Assembly: GCA_007449985.2 (NCBI GenBank)
Contig: VIIQ02000025.1
Location: 124,001 to 188,000, forward strand
DNA length: 64,000 nucleotides
DNA from: Desmodesmus armatus
Lineage: Eukaryota; Chlorophyta; Chlorophyceae; Sphaeropleales; Scenedesmaceae
Direction of reading: 5' to 3'
The first letter of the stretch is position 1. Every line of letters begins with the position of its first letter. The position numbers were made by a program, and so were the translations under genes. The notes under the pieces were generated by a model, which was not told where the DNA came from, ran no database searches, and saw nothing but the letters and a program-made list of their open reading frames with translations. Below are positions 35,447 to 47,186 of this stretch, piece after piece.

Positions 35447-37050
35447 ATGCTCAGCCAGTGGGGGCAGGACCCCCTGGCGGGCAACCCGAGGTATACCAGC
35501 ATATGTACGTTAAACCACAGCGGCCTCACGTTCCTGCAGCTAGCGTTGGACAGGAGCACAGGAGAGAAGGTTGCCATCAAGTTCACACAGCGAGGTGGGT
35601 GGGTTTGGGCAGTGTTTGGGCCTGCTTTGGTGCCGTGGATGTTGGAAATATCAAACATCGAACCGTTGGGTGAGATCTAAGTAAGGAGCTCTGTAACCAG
35701 CAGCAAGGGCAAGGAGGGAGGGGGCAGACACAGCAGCGGCAGCAGCAGTTCTAGCCAGGAACTGGGAAGCTGTTGGCACCTGGTGTGGTGGTGTGTGTGT
35801 GTTCCTGACTGCATTCAAGCACTGATACCTCTTTCCAACATCGTATACTGTGTGAGCTGCTCAACCATTGCTTGCACAAAGCATGCATTCACAGCATGCA
35901 TACTATTCCCATCTCCATCAGACTCACAGCAGTTGCACAGGCAGTAACATGCCACTGCCAGTTCGAGATCATCCACCACTTTACACACGCTTGGCCCCTG
36001 CCTGCCTGCTCCCTCTCCCCTCCCCTCCTCAATGCACACTCACACCCACCCTAGTCAGGATGCAATTGCTACACACCCATGCACCCACCGGCCCATACCC
36101 CCCCCCCCCCCCTTCCCCTTGGCACACACCCCACACACATCCTCAAACCAAACGTTTTCATCCCCCCCCTCCCGTAAAGAAAAGTGTCGCAACAAGTACC
36201 TCCTGCGTGAGCTGGGCATCTCTGAAACTGTAGCATCAGTCACCACTCCACAGACCCCCCCCCCCCCCCACACACACACCCCCCCCCCCCCCCGGGTGCA
36301 GGTTGGGATGAGGGTCGCAACAAGTACCTGCTGCGTGAGCTGTTGATCCACCAGGAGCTGTCAGCCTGCCACCACCCACACATTGTTGAGCTGAGGGACG
36401 TGTTCCTCACACCCACTCACCTGGCAGCGGTGGGGGAGTATGTGGAGGGGGAGGACTTGCAGACATTCCTCGCCAACACAGGGGGGCGGTGAGTTGGGGG
36501 GGGGGGGGTTGGGGGGGACGGGGGTAGAGTTCATAGTTGAGTGTCCATTGCAGTTGCATTGGTGTCGGTGCAGTTGCCTTAGAGTCTGTTGGGTGGAGCT
36601 GAGGGACGTGTTCCTCACACAGACTCACCTGGCAGCAGTGGGGGAGTATGTGGAGGGGGAGGACCTGCAGACATTCCTCGCCAACACAGGGGGACGGTGA
36701 GTAGTCGTCTGTGTGTGTGTGTGTGTGGGGGGGGGGGTCGGTACAGTTGGTAGTTGTGTCGACTTTGCTGTTGCATTGGTGTTGGGGGGGGGGGGGGGGG
36801 GTGCACATGCATAGCACCGGTTTGCTCAGATTGCGTGCATAATGATGCGTATTCTTTCTGGCACCGCTAAAAGGTGGTTGGTGGGTCCTGCGCTTCATGT
36901 GTTGATGTGCCTTACTGTGTGCTCTGCTGCTTTCTGTTCCCTCCTCCTGCTGCTGCTGCTGCTTCAGTGTGTCTGAGGCATTGGGTCGCTTCCTGTTCCA
37001 GCAGTTGGTGTTGGCCCTGGACTTCTGCCACGCACGGGGCAAGGTGAGGG

Positions 37051-37094
<44 letters not shown>

Positions 37095-40000
37095 TGGTGC
37101 TGCTGATTGGAAGGGCGCGTGCTTGGTGCAGGCACCAGATGCATAACAGCAGCAGTGATAGCAGCTGCAGTTTTGAAGGGATAGGCGGACACTGTAGTTG
37201 TTGTATCTGAAGGTTGCAGAAAAGGGCGGCCGATTGGTAGCAGTGGAGTGAGTGCAAGAGCACATCAGCTTTGACGGGAAAGCAGCAGCACTAGTACAGA
37301 TGCATTGCTGCTAGCATTGCCCACACACACCCCTGTACCCCCTTTCCTCCCCCCTGGTCCCCCTGTGCTTCAGGTGTCTCGTGGTGTGAAGCTGGCCAAC
37401 ACGCTGCTGGCCCTGTCACCTGGCCAGCTGCCCCTTGTGAAGCTGGCTGACTTTGTGTTCAGCAAGGACGCAGGACAACACAGCGCACCAAGCAGCCAGG
37501 TGAGGGGTTGCAGTATCTGTGACTGGGGGGTGGGGGGGGGTGTTCCATTGGCTGAGTTTTGGGTTCATAAAGGACTTGGGACAGCACAGCGCACCCAGGC
37601 CGCATGAGTGGTATCGTCGCGAGAGCGTGTTTGAGGATTGGGGGGGGGGGGGGGGAGTATCTACCATGTGCCCCTGCCATCCAGGATGGTGGTGGTCAGG
37701 AGGCTGTTTCAAAGGCGTAACACTTTCACTTGCACCCCGTTCACCCAACCCCATCAACAAACCAACATGCTCGTGCCCCCCCCCCCCCCCCACCCCCACC
37801 CCCACCCACCCACCCCCGCTGCAGGTTGGCACCGCTCTGTTTGTCCCTCCGGAGGTTATGCACAACTTCAGCAACACTCTCTACGATGGCGCTCTCGTGG
37901 ACATGTGGGCATGCGGCATCGTGCTCTTCATGCTGCTGTTCGGCCGCCACCCCTGCCACTCACTGCCCCCTGCCTCCCACACACCCCACTATGTTCAACC
38001 CCACCAGAAACACATATGTTCTTGTCCCCCCCCCCCCCGCGGGCGCTGCAATGCACCTGCTTGCAGGTGGGCACCGCCCTGTTTGTGCCCCCAGAGGTTA
38101 TGCACAACTTCAGCAACGCCCCCTACGACGGTGCCCTGGTCGATGTGTGGGCATGTGGCATAGTGCTCTTCATGCTGCTGTATGACCTCCACCCCTGCCA
38201 CTCACTGCTCCCTGCCTCCCACGTACCCCACTCTTCTCAACACCACCCACACACCAACATGCTCTTGTCCCCGTCCCCCCCCCCCCCACACACACCCGCA
38301 CCCGCAGGTTGGCACCGCCCTGTTTGTGCCCCCAGAGGTTATGCACAAATTCAGCAACGCCCCCTACGACGGTGCTCTCGTGGACGTGTGGGCCTGCGGC
38401 ATAGTGCTGTTCATGCTGCTGTTCGGCCGCCACCCCTGCCTGCGCCCCGAAGACAGTGGTCTGAGTGAGCAGCAGCAGTTGTTGGCACTGTTCACGAGGA
38501 CGGCCGCTGGCCAGTTCTGTTTGCTCCCTGAAGAGGCTGCTGCAATCAGCCCGGGCTGCGCGGATCTACTGGGGCATATGCTCAAGACTGACCCCAAAGA
38601 GAGGTGAGTTTCTGTGTGTGTTGGGCGGGGGGCGGGGGGTGTTGGGGTGGTGGCGGTGGTGGGGAGGGGGGGGGGTCAAGACGGCATACCACTGCCTGCG
38701 GCCTCAGCGAGCAGCAGCAGATGTTGGCACTGTTCACCAGGACGGCCGCTGGCCAGTTCTCTTGCTACCGGAAGAGGCAGCTGCTATCCGCCCGGGGTGT
38801 GCGGATCTGCTGGGACACATGCTGAAGACTGACCCCACAGACAGGTGTGTGTGTAAGACACTTGTCGTGTGTTTTGCACTGACAGGGGGGGGGGGGTATG
38901 TTTTTTCTGCTGTGAAAATGGTGTGTAGGGGCGGTTTTGAGTTTGAGGAGTCCATGGTTGTTGTAGCTCTGGTCGTGTGACAGGTGTCATGATAGTAGCA
39001 GCAGGGGGCAGGTGTCGGTTCTGCCTGAGGTCTGTTTGTGGAGGCTGCTGCTATCATTCACTGGGGCGCGCTGATTTGAACCTTGGCTTCACTCTTGCCT
39101 GCGCTTGTGATGTCTTGTTGTCCCTCAGGTACAGCATGTCTCAAGTCCAGTCCCAACCCTGGGACCCCCCCCCCCCCGCGCCTTCTGCCACGCTGCTTCC
39201 CTGCATCCGACTCGCTGTCGTCAAGGTATCCAATCACCAAATAGTGTCGTGAAAGTTGCCATTGCAAGACTTTACAAACTTTCTACATGTTGCCCGTCCC
39301 CGCAGGTACAGCATGTCCCAGGTTCAGGCGCACCCCTGGTTCAAGCAGGGCCTGCCTGAGGGGGCAGCACTGATGAACGCAACCATACTGGCAGAGGCAG
39401 CAGCACGACCACTGACACTACGACACAGCCCTGAGGCACTGGCAGCACTCGTCAGAGTGAGTGATTTGTTATTGTGTGTTGGGGGGGGGGGAGCTTGGGG
39501 ATTTGGAATGTGGGCCCCTGGGGGGAGGGGAGGGGCTGGTGGGCTGGCAGTGGGATAGGCTGTGTATATTTGGGACTAACCTTCGGCGTTGGGGTTTGCG
39601 GTGGTTTATGTGTGACACTGTGTGGCTGAGGTCCTGGCCTCTGGAGGCGGCGGCACGACCGCTGGCACTGAGACACAGCCCTGAGGCATTGGCAGCACTC
39701 GTCAGGGTGAGTGAGAGGAAAGGGGGGGGGGGGGGGGTTGACGTGTGGGCCTATGGTATAGTGCTCTTCATGCAGGGGGTGTGTTAGGGGGGAGTGCATG
39801 GGCTGGGGGGCTTGAGGCTAGCAGCGGCTACCTTTGTGATGGGGTGTGCTGTGGTTTCTGTGTGGCTGTGATACTGGCAGAGGCAGCGGTACGACCACTA
39901 ACACTGAGGCACAACCCTGAGGCTCTGGCAGCACTCGTCAGGGTGAGTGGTGGAGAGGGTGGGAGGAGTAAAGGGTGGGAGGCGGGGGGGGGGGGTGGGT

Positions 40001-42930
40001 GGGTGGGTGGGTGGGTGGTGGGTGGGGGGGTGGGGGGGGCGATCTATGCTTGCACAAAGGGGGTGTTGGTCAGTGCATTCTCAGAAGAGTACTACGATGT
40101 CTATTCAGATGCGTTCTATGATGCCGATGCCCCATGAGCCTCGTTGGCTCCTTACAGGGTCTTCAGGCTCAGCCTGAACCATGTAACAGTAACTGTAACA
40201 GTAGTGGGGAGGGGCACTTCAGGAGCGCTAGGTGTGGGCTGATGGAGTTTGGGGAGGGGGTAAGTTATGTGAAGTAGCTATGGGCTGACAGCTACGTCAC
40301 TCAACTTACCCCCTCCTTAAAACCCATTAGCCCACACCTAGAGCTCCTGAAGTGCCCCTCCCTACTAGGGATTATGTCATTTTCCGCAAGATATACCTGA
40401 TAGGTTATAACAGGCCAAGGTTGCGGTACAGGCATTTGACACACACCTGAACCCATTGCTGATGCCGGTGCACCTTCTCGACTCTCTCAATGCCCCCCCC
40501 CCCCTCTGCTACCCACCACCATTGCCACTATCCCTGCAGCATGGTCAGAAGCTCGACCCCCAAGCACTAGGCAGCAGGTTCGGCAGCAGCCAAGCAGCAG
40601 CAGCAGCGGGCGGTGGATCCTCCCGCGCCGTCAACATTCCAAACTCCCCACCCAACTCCCAAGACGCGGCAGCAGCAGCGGCAGCAGTGCGCATGGGTGG
40701 CGGCGGCTGCGGCAGCAGTGGCGGCAGCATTGCTGCAAGAGTGGCGTCTTCGTCAGCAGCAGGAGCAGCAGCAGGAGCAGCAGTGGCGGGGAGCATGGAT
40801 GAGGACCAGCATATGGCCTGGGGGGGACCGCCCCCTGCGCGGCTGCTGATACACAGCTGCAGCAGCAATGACAAGGCGACAGGCATGCAGTATAAGGTGG
40901 GTGTTTGGGGGTGGTGTGTACGTCAGTGTGGAACTTCAATGTGTGGGGGTGGGCGGCGCAGGGGGTGACAGATATTCTGTGTTGCGGTGTTTTAGTCGTG
41001 CAGGCTGGGTGGTGACGACACGAAGTCTAATGTTTGGGCATATTTTGAGCAAGTGTGGTCGCACACTCTCAAAAACCAGCAGCAATGACAAGGCGGCAGG
41101 CATGCAGTATAAGGTGGGTGTGTGGGGGTGGCATGAAGTTGACAGGGTTGAGTCTTTGTATGAGGAGAGGGCGCCAGGGTGTGTCATCTGGGGGAGTGCA
41201 TGGGGAGTTAAACCAGAGCAGTTGTTCCAATTTGTGTGGTGTTGATGTTTTGTGCAGCACACACATCCTCACCACACATCCATAACCTTCCCCCTCATCG
41301 TGCAGGGCGGGTCTGTGACCATACAATTGACATGTTGTGTTAACATTGCTGCCTGACATGTTGAACATGGATTGTTGCCCTCAACACGCCCAGCCAACGC
41401 CCCCCCCCCCCCCCCCCCCCGCTCCCGCCCCCTCAACACGCCCAGCTAACTTCAGCGCCCCCCCCCCCTCCACCCCATTTGCTTATACAGGAGATGGAAG
41501 AGGCCATGTTGCGCAGTGGCGTGCTTCCCTCCGCCCGCTTTAACATGAGTGAGAGCATGTCCAGCAGCCACGGCTCGTTCATAGCACAGCACGCACAGCG
41601 CGCAGTGCAGCAGCACGACCTGGCAACACTACTGGAAAGCATCCCTTCTGCTGGCTTGGAGGAGACACTCGCTCAGTCCCCCCAGCAGCAGCAACAGCAG
41701 CAGGTGGCTGTCCCCGCCCAGCAGCAGCAGCAGCAGCAGCAGCAGTTCAGTATGTGGGCCCCCCAGCAGGGTTTCTCTACCGGCACCACCACTACCCACC
41801 CCCTCAGCAGCAGCGGCACCACAAGTGTGGGAGCAGTAGTGGGTAGTTCGTCACCCGCAGCTTCTGCTGGGGGCAACGGGCTGCTGCTACAGTCTGATGG
41901 GTACAGCCAACCAACCGCAGCAGCAGCAGCAGCAGCAGGTGGGGTGAGTTACAGTGGTCCTCACTCAGGGGGTGCCAGTCTGCAGCAGCAGGTACAGCAG
42001 CAGCAGGCGCAGCTGCAGGCGATGCAGCTACAGCAGCGACAGCAGGAGGTGCTGTCCCAGCAGCAGCAGCAGCAGCAGCAGCAGGGTATGAATGGTACTG
42101 CTGCTGGCAAGCAGCTTTCCTTACTGAACTCAGCAGATCTTGAGGCCCTGCTACCTCTTGACTCCGGCAACACAACAGCAGCAGCAGCAGCAGCAGCAGG
42201 CAGCATTCAGCAGCCGCCGGCAGCAGCAGAGCAGCAGAACAGCTTCATGCTGCTGCTGGAGGGTATTGACAGCCTGCCGATGGCGCTGGATAGCAACATC
42301 GATGCGCTGCTCAACCCCTCAGCCAACCCGCTGCTGAACGAACCAATGCCGCAGCAGTACTTTGCACAACAGCAGCAGCTGCAGCAGCAGCAGCAGGATC
42401 AGCAGGTAGTGTCGGCAGGATCCCCATACCGCCCAACTGTATCAGCACCAGCCGGCGGTCTTCACCACCACCACCACCACCACCAGCAGCAGCAGCAGCA
42501 GCAGCAGGGGGGTGAGGATGGGTTGGGAGGGTTGGAGATTCCGGAAGATTATGCAGCATTCCTAGTCGATGAAGATGACTTAGCAGCAGTAGGGGCGGAG
42601 GGGGCGGCAGGGCAGCGGAAGCGGGTGCTGTCTGGTGCTGGTGCCGGTATTTCTAGCTGCAGTTTGGACCTCAGGAAACTGAGTGACTTACTAATGGGCG
42701 GCAGCAGTATCGATTTGATAGAGGGGTCGGCGTGGCACAAGCTGTGCAGGAGTAGCTTCAGTCGGGGGGTGGTGAGTGGACCTGCTGCTTTGGGAGGGGG
42801 TGGGGGTGATGATGCTGATGATGCGTGCACGGGTGCTGATGCTGCTGCTGCTGCTGGCTTTGGTGTGGGGGATGATGAGGATGATCTGCATGCATTGCTG
42901 GGGCTCCGGGATATGAGTATCACACGATGA
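35447..42930 (+). CDS. SnRK2-like protein kinase fold, probable pseudokinase, with Q-rich C-terminal region
   Basis: Eight exons join in perfect phase: 35447-35594, 36302-36488, 36968-37043, 37374-37499, 38308-38603, 39306-39456, 40540-40896 and 41491-42930, 926 residues. The fold follows SnRK2 kinases: STGEKVAIKF (VAIK lysine), YLLRELLIHQEL (helix C Glu), FLTPTHLAAVGEYVEGEDL, KLANTLL, LADFVFSKD, VGTALFVPPEVM, LVDVWACGIVLFMLLFGRHP and the QVQAHPWF end. The catalytic loop reads VSRGVKLANTLL, so HRD has become SRG with the catalytic Asp replaced by Gly, and DFG has become DFV. The DFG Asp and catalytic-loop Asn remain. Beyond residue 330 are Ala/Gln-rich stretches, polyHis and an acidic segment. 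The start is the first ATG ahead of the glycine-loop region; an upstream exon is possible. A scaffold or regulatory role is inferred. Confidence 0.8.
36180..36240 (+). repeat. Upstream copy of kinase exon 36302 beginning
   Basis: CGCAACAAGTACCTCCTGCG and the following RELGIS codons repeat the beginning of exon 2 (RNKYLLREL) 129 bp upstream. A TAAAG precedes it, but no donor follows. Confidence 0.65.
36590..36700 (+). repeat. Downstream copy of kinase exon 36302-36488 end
   Basis: VELRDVFLTQTHLAAVGEYV and EGEDLQTFLANTGGR plus the GTGAGT donor are repeated about 209 bp after the intact exon end, at very high identity (one residue changed). There is no clear acceptor before it. Confidence 0.8.
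37825..38240 (+). repeat. Two upstream copies of the kinase APE/helix-F exon
   Basis: Acceptors at 37825 and 38067 precede near-identical copies of the start of exon 38308 (VGTALFVPPEVMHNFSN to VLFMLL..HPC). Spacing is 242 and 241 bp. Both copies diverge after HPC into intron-like CHSLxPASH sequence and have no donor at the expected place; only the third copy continues into RPEDSGLSEQQ. Confidence 0.85.
38700..38845 (+). repeat. Downstream frame-broken copy of the kinase exon 38308-38603 end
   Basis: LSEQQQMLALFTRTAAGQF and the following sequence up to TGACCCCACAGACAG-GTGTGT repeat the exon end about 236 bp downstream. A base is missing near 38762 relative to the intact exon, so the copy cannot be read through in frame. 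Confidence 0.75.
39129..39165 (+). repeat. Upstream copy of kinase exon 39306 beginning
   Basis: CAG-GTACAGCATGTCTCAAGTCC repeats the acceptor and first codons (YSMSQVQ) of exon 39306, 177 bp upstream, then runs into a C-run. Confidence 0.7.
39640..39945 (+). repeat. Two downstream copies of kinase exon 39306-39456 end
   Basis: The EAAARPLTLRHSPEALAALV end with its GTGAGT donor recurs with donors at 39707 and 39943, that is 250 and 236 bp apart. Both keep the donor; neither has an obvious acceptor. Confidence 0.8.
40202..40367. repeat. Foldback MITE-like element, 166 bp
   Basis: The outer arms are near-perfect inverted repeats: TAGTGGGGAGGGGCACTTCA at the left end and its complement ending CCCCTCCCTACTA at the right, followed inward by paired GGTGTGGGCT and GGGGGTAAGTT segments. 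A second small hairpin (GTGAAGTAGCT with AGCTACGTCAC) occupies the loop. It lies in the kinase intron 39457-40539. No coding capacity; target duplication is unclear. Confidence 0.85.
41075..41115 (+). repeat. Copy of kinase exon 40540-40896 end
   Basis: AGCAATGACAAGGCGGCAGG and CATGCAGTATAAG plus the GTGGGTG donor repeat the exon end 217 bp downstream, as in the other exon-edge copies of this gene. Confidence 0.75.
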
Positions 42931-44782
42931 AGGGAGGTGGTGCTCTGGGGCTGGTTTTGTTTCTGGACACCGTTTCGCTTTGCTGGTCCGTGTCTTTGAA
43001 GTGTTGGTTATGTTGCGTTTGAAGTGCTGGTTGAGAGACAGGCTGTGCTGACAGGCTTTCACAATGATTTCCTGATGGATCCCCACACTGGGCCTGCCTG
43101 CCGCTGACGGCGTGCCATGAGTGTATCGGTCAAACACATGGTGTTTGTCACTCATTCTTAGAGCGGGGCTGAGCTGTGCCCAATGTCTCTGTTGGTTGGC
43201 GGTCTCTGCTGGGAGGATATGTGTCAACCACATACATATATCTGTACAGGATGATGGTGCGGTTCAACCCTGTAAGGGCAACGCCGGGTCTGAGCAAATG
43301 CGTCTGTGCGCGTTTGGGCTGAGCTATTTGTTGGTGGGTGCGGGGCTTGCGTCACCTCAAAATGTGTACATGGTTTCAGTGCAGTACTGCTTGCCAGCAC
43401 CACAGCGCTGGCGATGCGTCTTCTGACCTGTGGGGGTGAATTTTGAGTTGTGTGGCGCAAAGGGGTGTCGGCAATTGGTTTCTCCACTGGGGGACTCTGT
43501 GCTGTCTGGTTATGGTTGGAAATGGCGAAATCCTAAAAGGACTGGGCGTGTTGTCGAGGTTTGCTTGATTGGGAGAGTTTGCCTGGGTCATCGGGCGGCC
43601 TAGGCAAGCCGCAACATGACATGTCAGCGCCAGGGGTTGATGCAGGACACGCACTGCGAGCTGTGCTGTCAGGGGTTGTGGCTGATTGCTGTCGCAGTGT
43701 TCTTTGGGAGTAGTACTGGGAGTTTCTGTGGAGGTTTATCACATGGAGTGTTTTGGGGCTGGCGGACGGCTCATACAATGCCGCAACATTGTTCAGGCGT
43801 TGGTCGTCTTGTTTGGTTAAGTGCTGTTGAGTTGGACTGTTGGCATCCACGGTTGCTACATCTGCTGCTGGCGCCAGGCATGCATTGGCACGTGCTGTCA
43901 TAACAAACACTCTCCCCACACAGTTATGGCGCCTCAGGGGCTGCCCGAGTGGCTGGCATGGTGTGACCGCAGCCTTGTGCTGGGAGGGGGGGGCCTCAGC
44001 ACTGGTGTTTGGGGGTTTGTTCCAGCAGGGTTTGTTTAGTAGGGGTTCCCAACAAAGCTGCATAAAAGGAATGCCAGTGCAGTGAAGCTGCCACGTGTTG
44101 GTCTGCTATGTATTGAGTTAAGAACGGGGGCGTTGTCTTTGCTGCAATTTCACAAAGCCCCTCCCTGCCCCCCTACAGGCGTGGGTGAAGAGCGTGGGGC
44201 ACACGGGTATGGCTCACATGCCTTTTGCTCGAGTGGTTTGGTTGCAAACTTGTAGGTAGTTGTGCTGTGCTGTAGCTGAAGCAAGATGTGTTTGATTTTG
44301 CTTTGTTTGTAATTGTTTTGCTGCATCATGTGAATTGTCAGGGGCGCGTGGTTATTTGCTAGACCGAGTCAGCTTGCAATCAGCCTACAAAAGCTGCAGC
44401 TGGCATGATGGATCTACAAAGGGTCCTAGTGCTGCCACACATGATGGTTAGCCCCAGCTGTCCCACAGTTGCCTTGCTTTCAGTAAGCAATCCCAATAAT
44501 CATCGGGACCTGGACGTTGCATGGTCATTCATGCACATGAATGTACAAGGGGGCCCTTGCACAAACATAAGCACTTCTGGACTTGTTCTGGTCACCACTA
44601 AGTACTCACTTACGATTCTGATATTTCTCGAGGAGAAGAGCAAATTACGAGCACACACACTACAGACAAGCATACTACACCTGTAGATCGGCTGTGATCA
44701 CTTCACCATTCTGGCCACCACCCTGACGCCCCTACGACTCGTGCACGCCATCGTTTCACGCTGCTGCTATCGAAGCATAGCA
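42931..44782. other. Intergenic region after the kinase gene
   Basis: About 1.85 kb without a recognised gene. It must include the kinase 3' UTR and the THYN1-like promoter. Open frames on both strands are short and show no family motifs. A short plus frame near 43924-44039 is bounded by a possible CACACAG acceptor but has no supporting homology. Confidence 0.5.
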
Positions 44783-47186
44783 ATGGCCAAGGTGAGTGAC
44801 CCCTTGTACAAACGGGCTGTGGCCCCAGATGCTTGGCATCACCTGTAACAACGTAGTGACCTCTTGGTTCAACAGTCTTCACCCGTTTATCATACCAGAA
44901 GGAATTCCACCACAGCAGAAACATTGGTATGCATGCAATGAACCAGCCCCCAGCACTGTGAACTGTGTGCGGCTTTGCAGACCAAGAGGGCTGCAGATGC
45001 AGCACCCAGCAGCAACAAGCGGACCCGCAAGGCAACAGCAGCAGCCCAAGCAGAACCAGCAGCAGCAGACGCTGATGCAGACCAGCAGCAACAGGAAGTT
45101 CAGCCAGTTGCAGCATCAAGCCGGAGAGGCAGGCAGCCAGCGGCAGCGAGTGCAGCAGAACCTGCCAGCAGCAAGCAGCCGCGCAAAGGGAGGGGGAAGC
45201 CTGCAGCAACAGAAGCAGCAGCAGTAGCAGCAGATGCAGATGAAGCAGCAGCAGCAGCCGCAGCAGCACCAACGTCAGCAGGCAAGCGTAAGCCTGCTGC
45301 TGTTGCTGCTGCTGCCAAGCCCAAGCCCCCTACTACCTAGTGAAGAGTGAGCCTGATGAGTTCAGCATAGACATGCTCAAGCAGCGGGCTGACCAGACAG
45401 AGGGCTGGGAAGGTGAGGGGCAAGGGCTTTGTGCTACTGTTATATTTTGGCAGGGGCGGGGGTGGGGGTGGGTGGGCTGGGGGGTGGGGGGGGGGGGGGT
45501 GCCACGGCGAGGGCCAGGAAGGGAGGGGGCTGGGTGTTGCAGTGTAAACTAGACAAAGGGCGAGGAGGGTGAGGGGGAAAGGGTGGTTGGTGAGGATTTG
45601 AGGCGGAGGGGGGGGGGAGGTGGCAAAGTGGCAGGAGGAGGATATCCCAGCTTGAAGCTGGCTGTGTGGTGATCCTTTTGATGGTGACAAAATCCAGGGT
45701 GGAGAACATGCAGAGTGGTGAAGTTTGCCTGCAGTTGCACCGTCAGGATCTAATGTTGAGCATGGCAGCTGATACAGCATTTTTGCTCATGCTGCTGCTG
45801 CTGCTGCTGCTGCTGCAGGTGTGCGCAACTATGTTGCCCGCAACCACCTGCGTGGCATGCGGTTGGGTGACCGTGCCTTCTTCTACCACTCATCCTGCAA
45901 GGTGCCAGGCATTGTGGGCATCGTGGAGGTGAGCACCTGGTTGCAGGGGGGTGGGGGCAACGGGGTGTGTGGGTGGGGGGGGGGGGGGAGGCGCTTGGAG
46001 CAGACGCAGCATGTGCGGTAGGGTTTTGGGGGAGTATGTTACATGGACATTTTCGCCAAACAACAATGGCATTGCCCACCAGGATCGAGCCAGGTGAACC
46101 TCATAAGTTGTCTCCCCTGCGGTGGTTTGCACCACCTACACCGGGTTTTGGGTTTTTGGGGGGGGGGGGGGGCGCATGTGGTGAGTGATGGGCATGGTGA
46201 GATGGGTGCAGGCGGTTGGGTGAGAGGCGTGGGTAGCAGGCAAGCAGAGGGTAGGGTCGTCTTCAAACTGCAAACTCCAACGACTCTTGCAGGTTGCACT
46301 GAGTGTTTGACAAATTTGGCAAGGGCATCTGCATGTGGACAAGCGTCCACTGCTTTGCCCTTCCTGTTCACATGCCAAATTGCACCACATTGCACCAAAT
46401 CACACCAAGTGCATGGCATGACACAGCACAAGACACGCTGTCGTTGCCCCTTGTCCACCCGCCAGCCCATTTTCCCGCCACCACCCTGAACCCAAACCCC
46501 CTCGTCTCTTTATACACGCCCACCATACCAGTGCTGGCACTCTCATTTTCCTTATCCCTGATACAATCTGTATGTACCCCAGGTGGTGCGTGAGGCGTAC
46601 CCCGACCTGACTGCTCAGGACAAGTCCAGCAAGTACTACGACCCTAAGGCAACAGCAGACGACCCACGCTGGTCCATGGTGGACTTCAAACTGGTGAGCC
46701 AACTGAACCCTGTCTACAGGGCCAAGCCCAGCGGTTCGGGGTGCGGGTTCTATGGTGTGGTGTTTCCCAAAGCTGGGTGCGTGACTTGAAGCATCAGAGC
46801 ACACCTTCAGGAGCATTCGACTCATAAGGCTGGGGCAGATGCAAGCCCCCCCCCCCCCCCGCCATCTGCTGCCGACCCCCAACTGTACCTGTGTTGCATG
46901 TCACAGAACCATTTCTCTCCCTCCCCCTTGCACACACCACCCCTCCCCCTGGGCTCATCGTCCGTAGGTGCGTGAGCTGCGGCGTCAGATAACGCTGGAG
47001 GAGCTCAAGACTCACAAGCAGGGTGGTTTATCCAGCATGGCCCTGTTCACCACTGCGCGGCTGTCGGTTCAGCCTGTCAGCCAGGAGGAGTGGGACTTTG
47101 TGCTGGCACTGGAGGATGAGCAGCAGCAGCAGGAGCAGCAGCAGCAGCAGTCAGCAGCAAAGAAAACCTCTTCGAAGAAGAAGTAA
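44783..47186 (+). CDS. THYN1: THYN1-like EVE-domain protein
   Basis: Exons 44783-44791, 44981-45412, 45819-45928, 46583-46693 and 46968-47186 give about 293 residues. A basic, Ala/Gln-rich N-terminal region of about 115 residues (KRTRKA, RKGRGK) suggests nuclear targeting. The EVE domain follows: YYLVKSEPDEFSIDML, VRNYVARNHLRGMRLGDRAF and FYHSSCKVPGIVGIVE, VVREAYPDLTAQD, KATADDPRWSMVDFKL, ALFTTARLSVQPVSQEEWDF. EVE domains are related to YTH/PUA folds and are thought to bind modified bases; THYN1 is a conserved nuclear protein. The C-terminus is polyQ then a lysine tail. A C5 run at about 45325-45329 leaves the upstream frame one base short, stopping at TAG just inside the domain; with one more C the whole protein is in frame. 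No other defect is seen. Confidence 0.8.

Noticed and set aside
37825..38240. Separate partial kinase genes
   Set aside because: The copies hold only the start of one exon plus intron and are 241-242 bp apart inside one gene; they are exon-edge duplicates.
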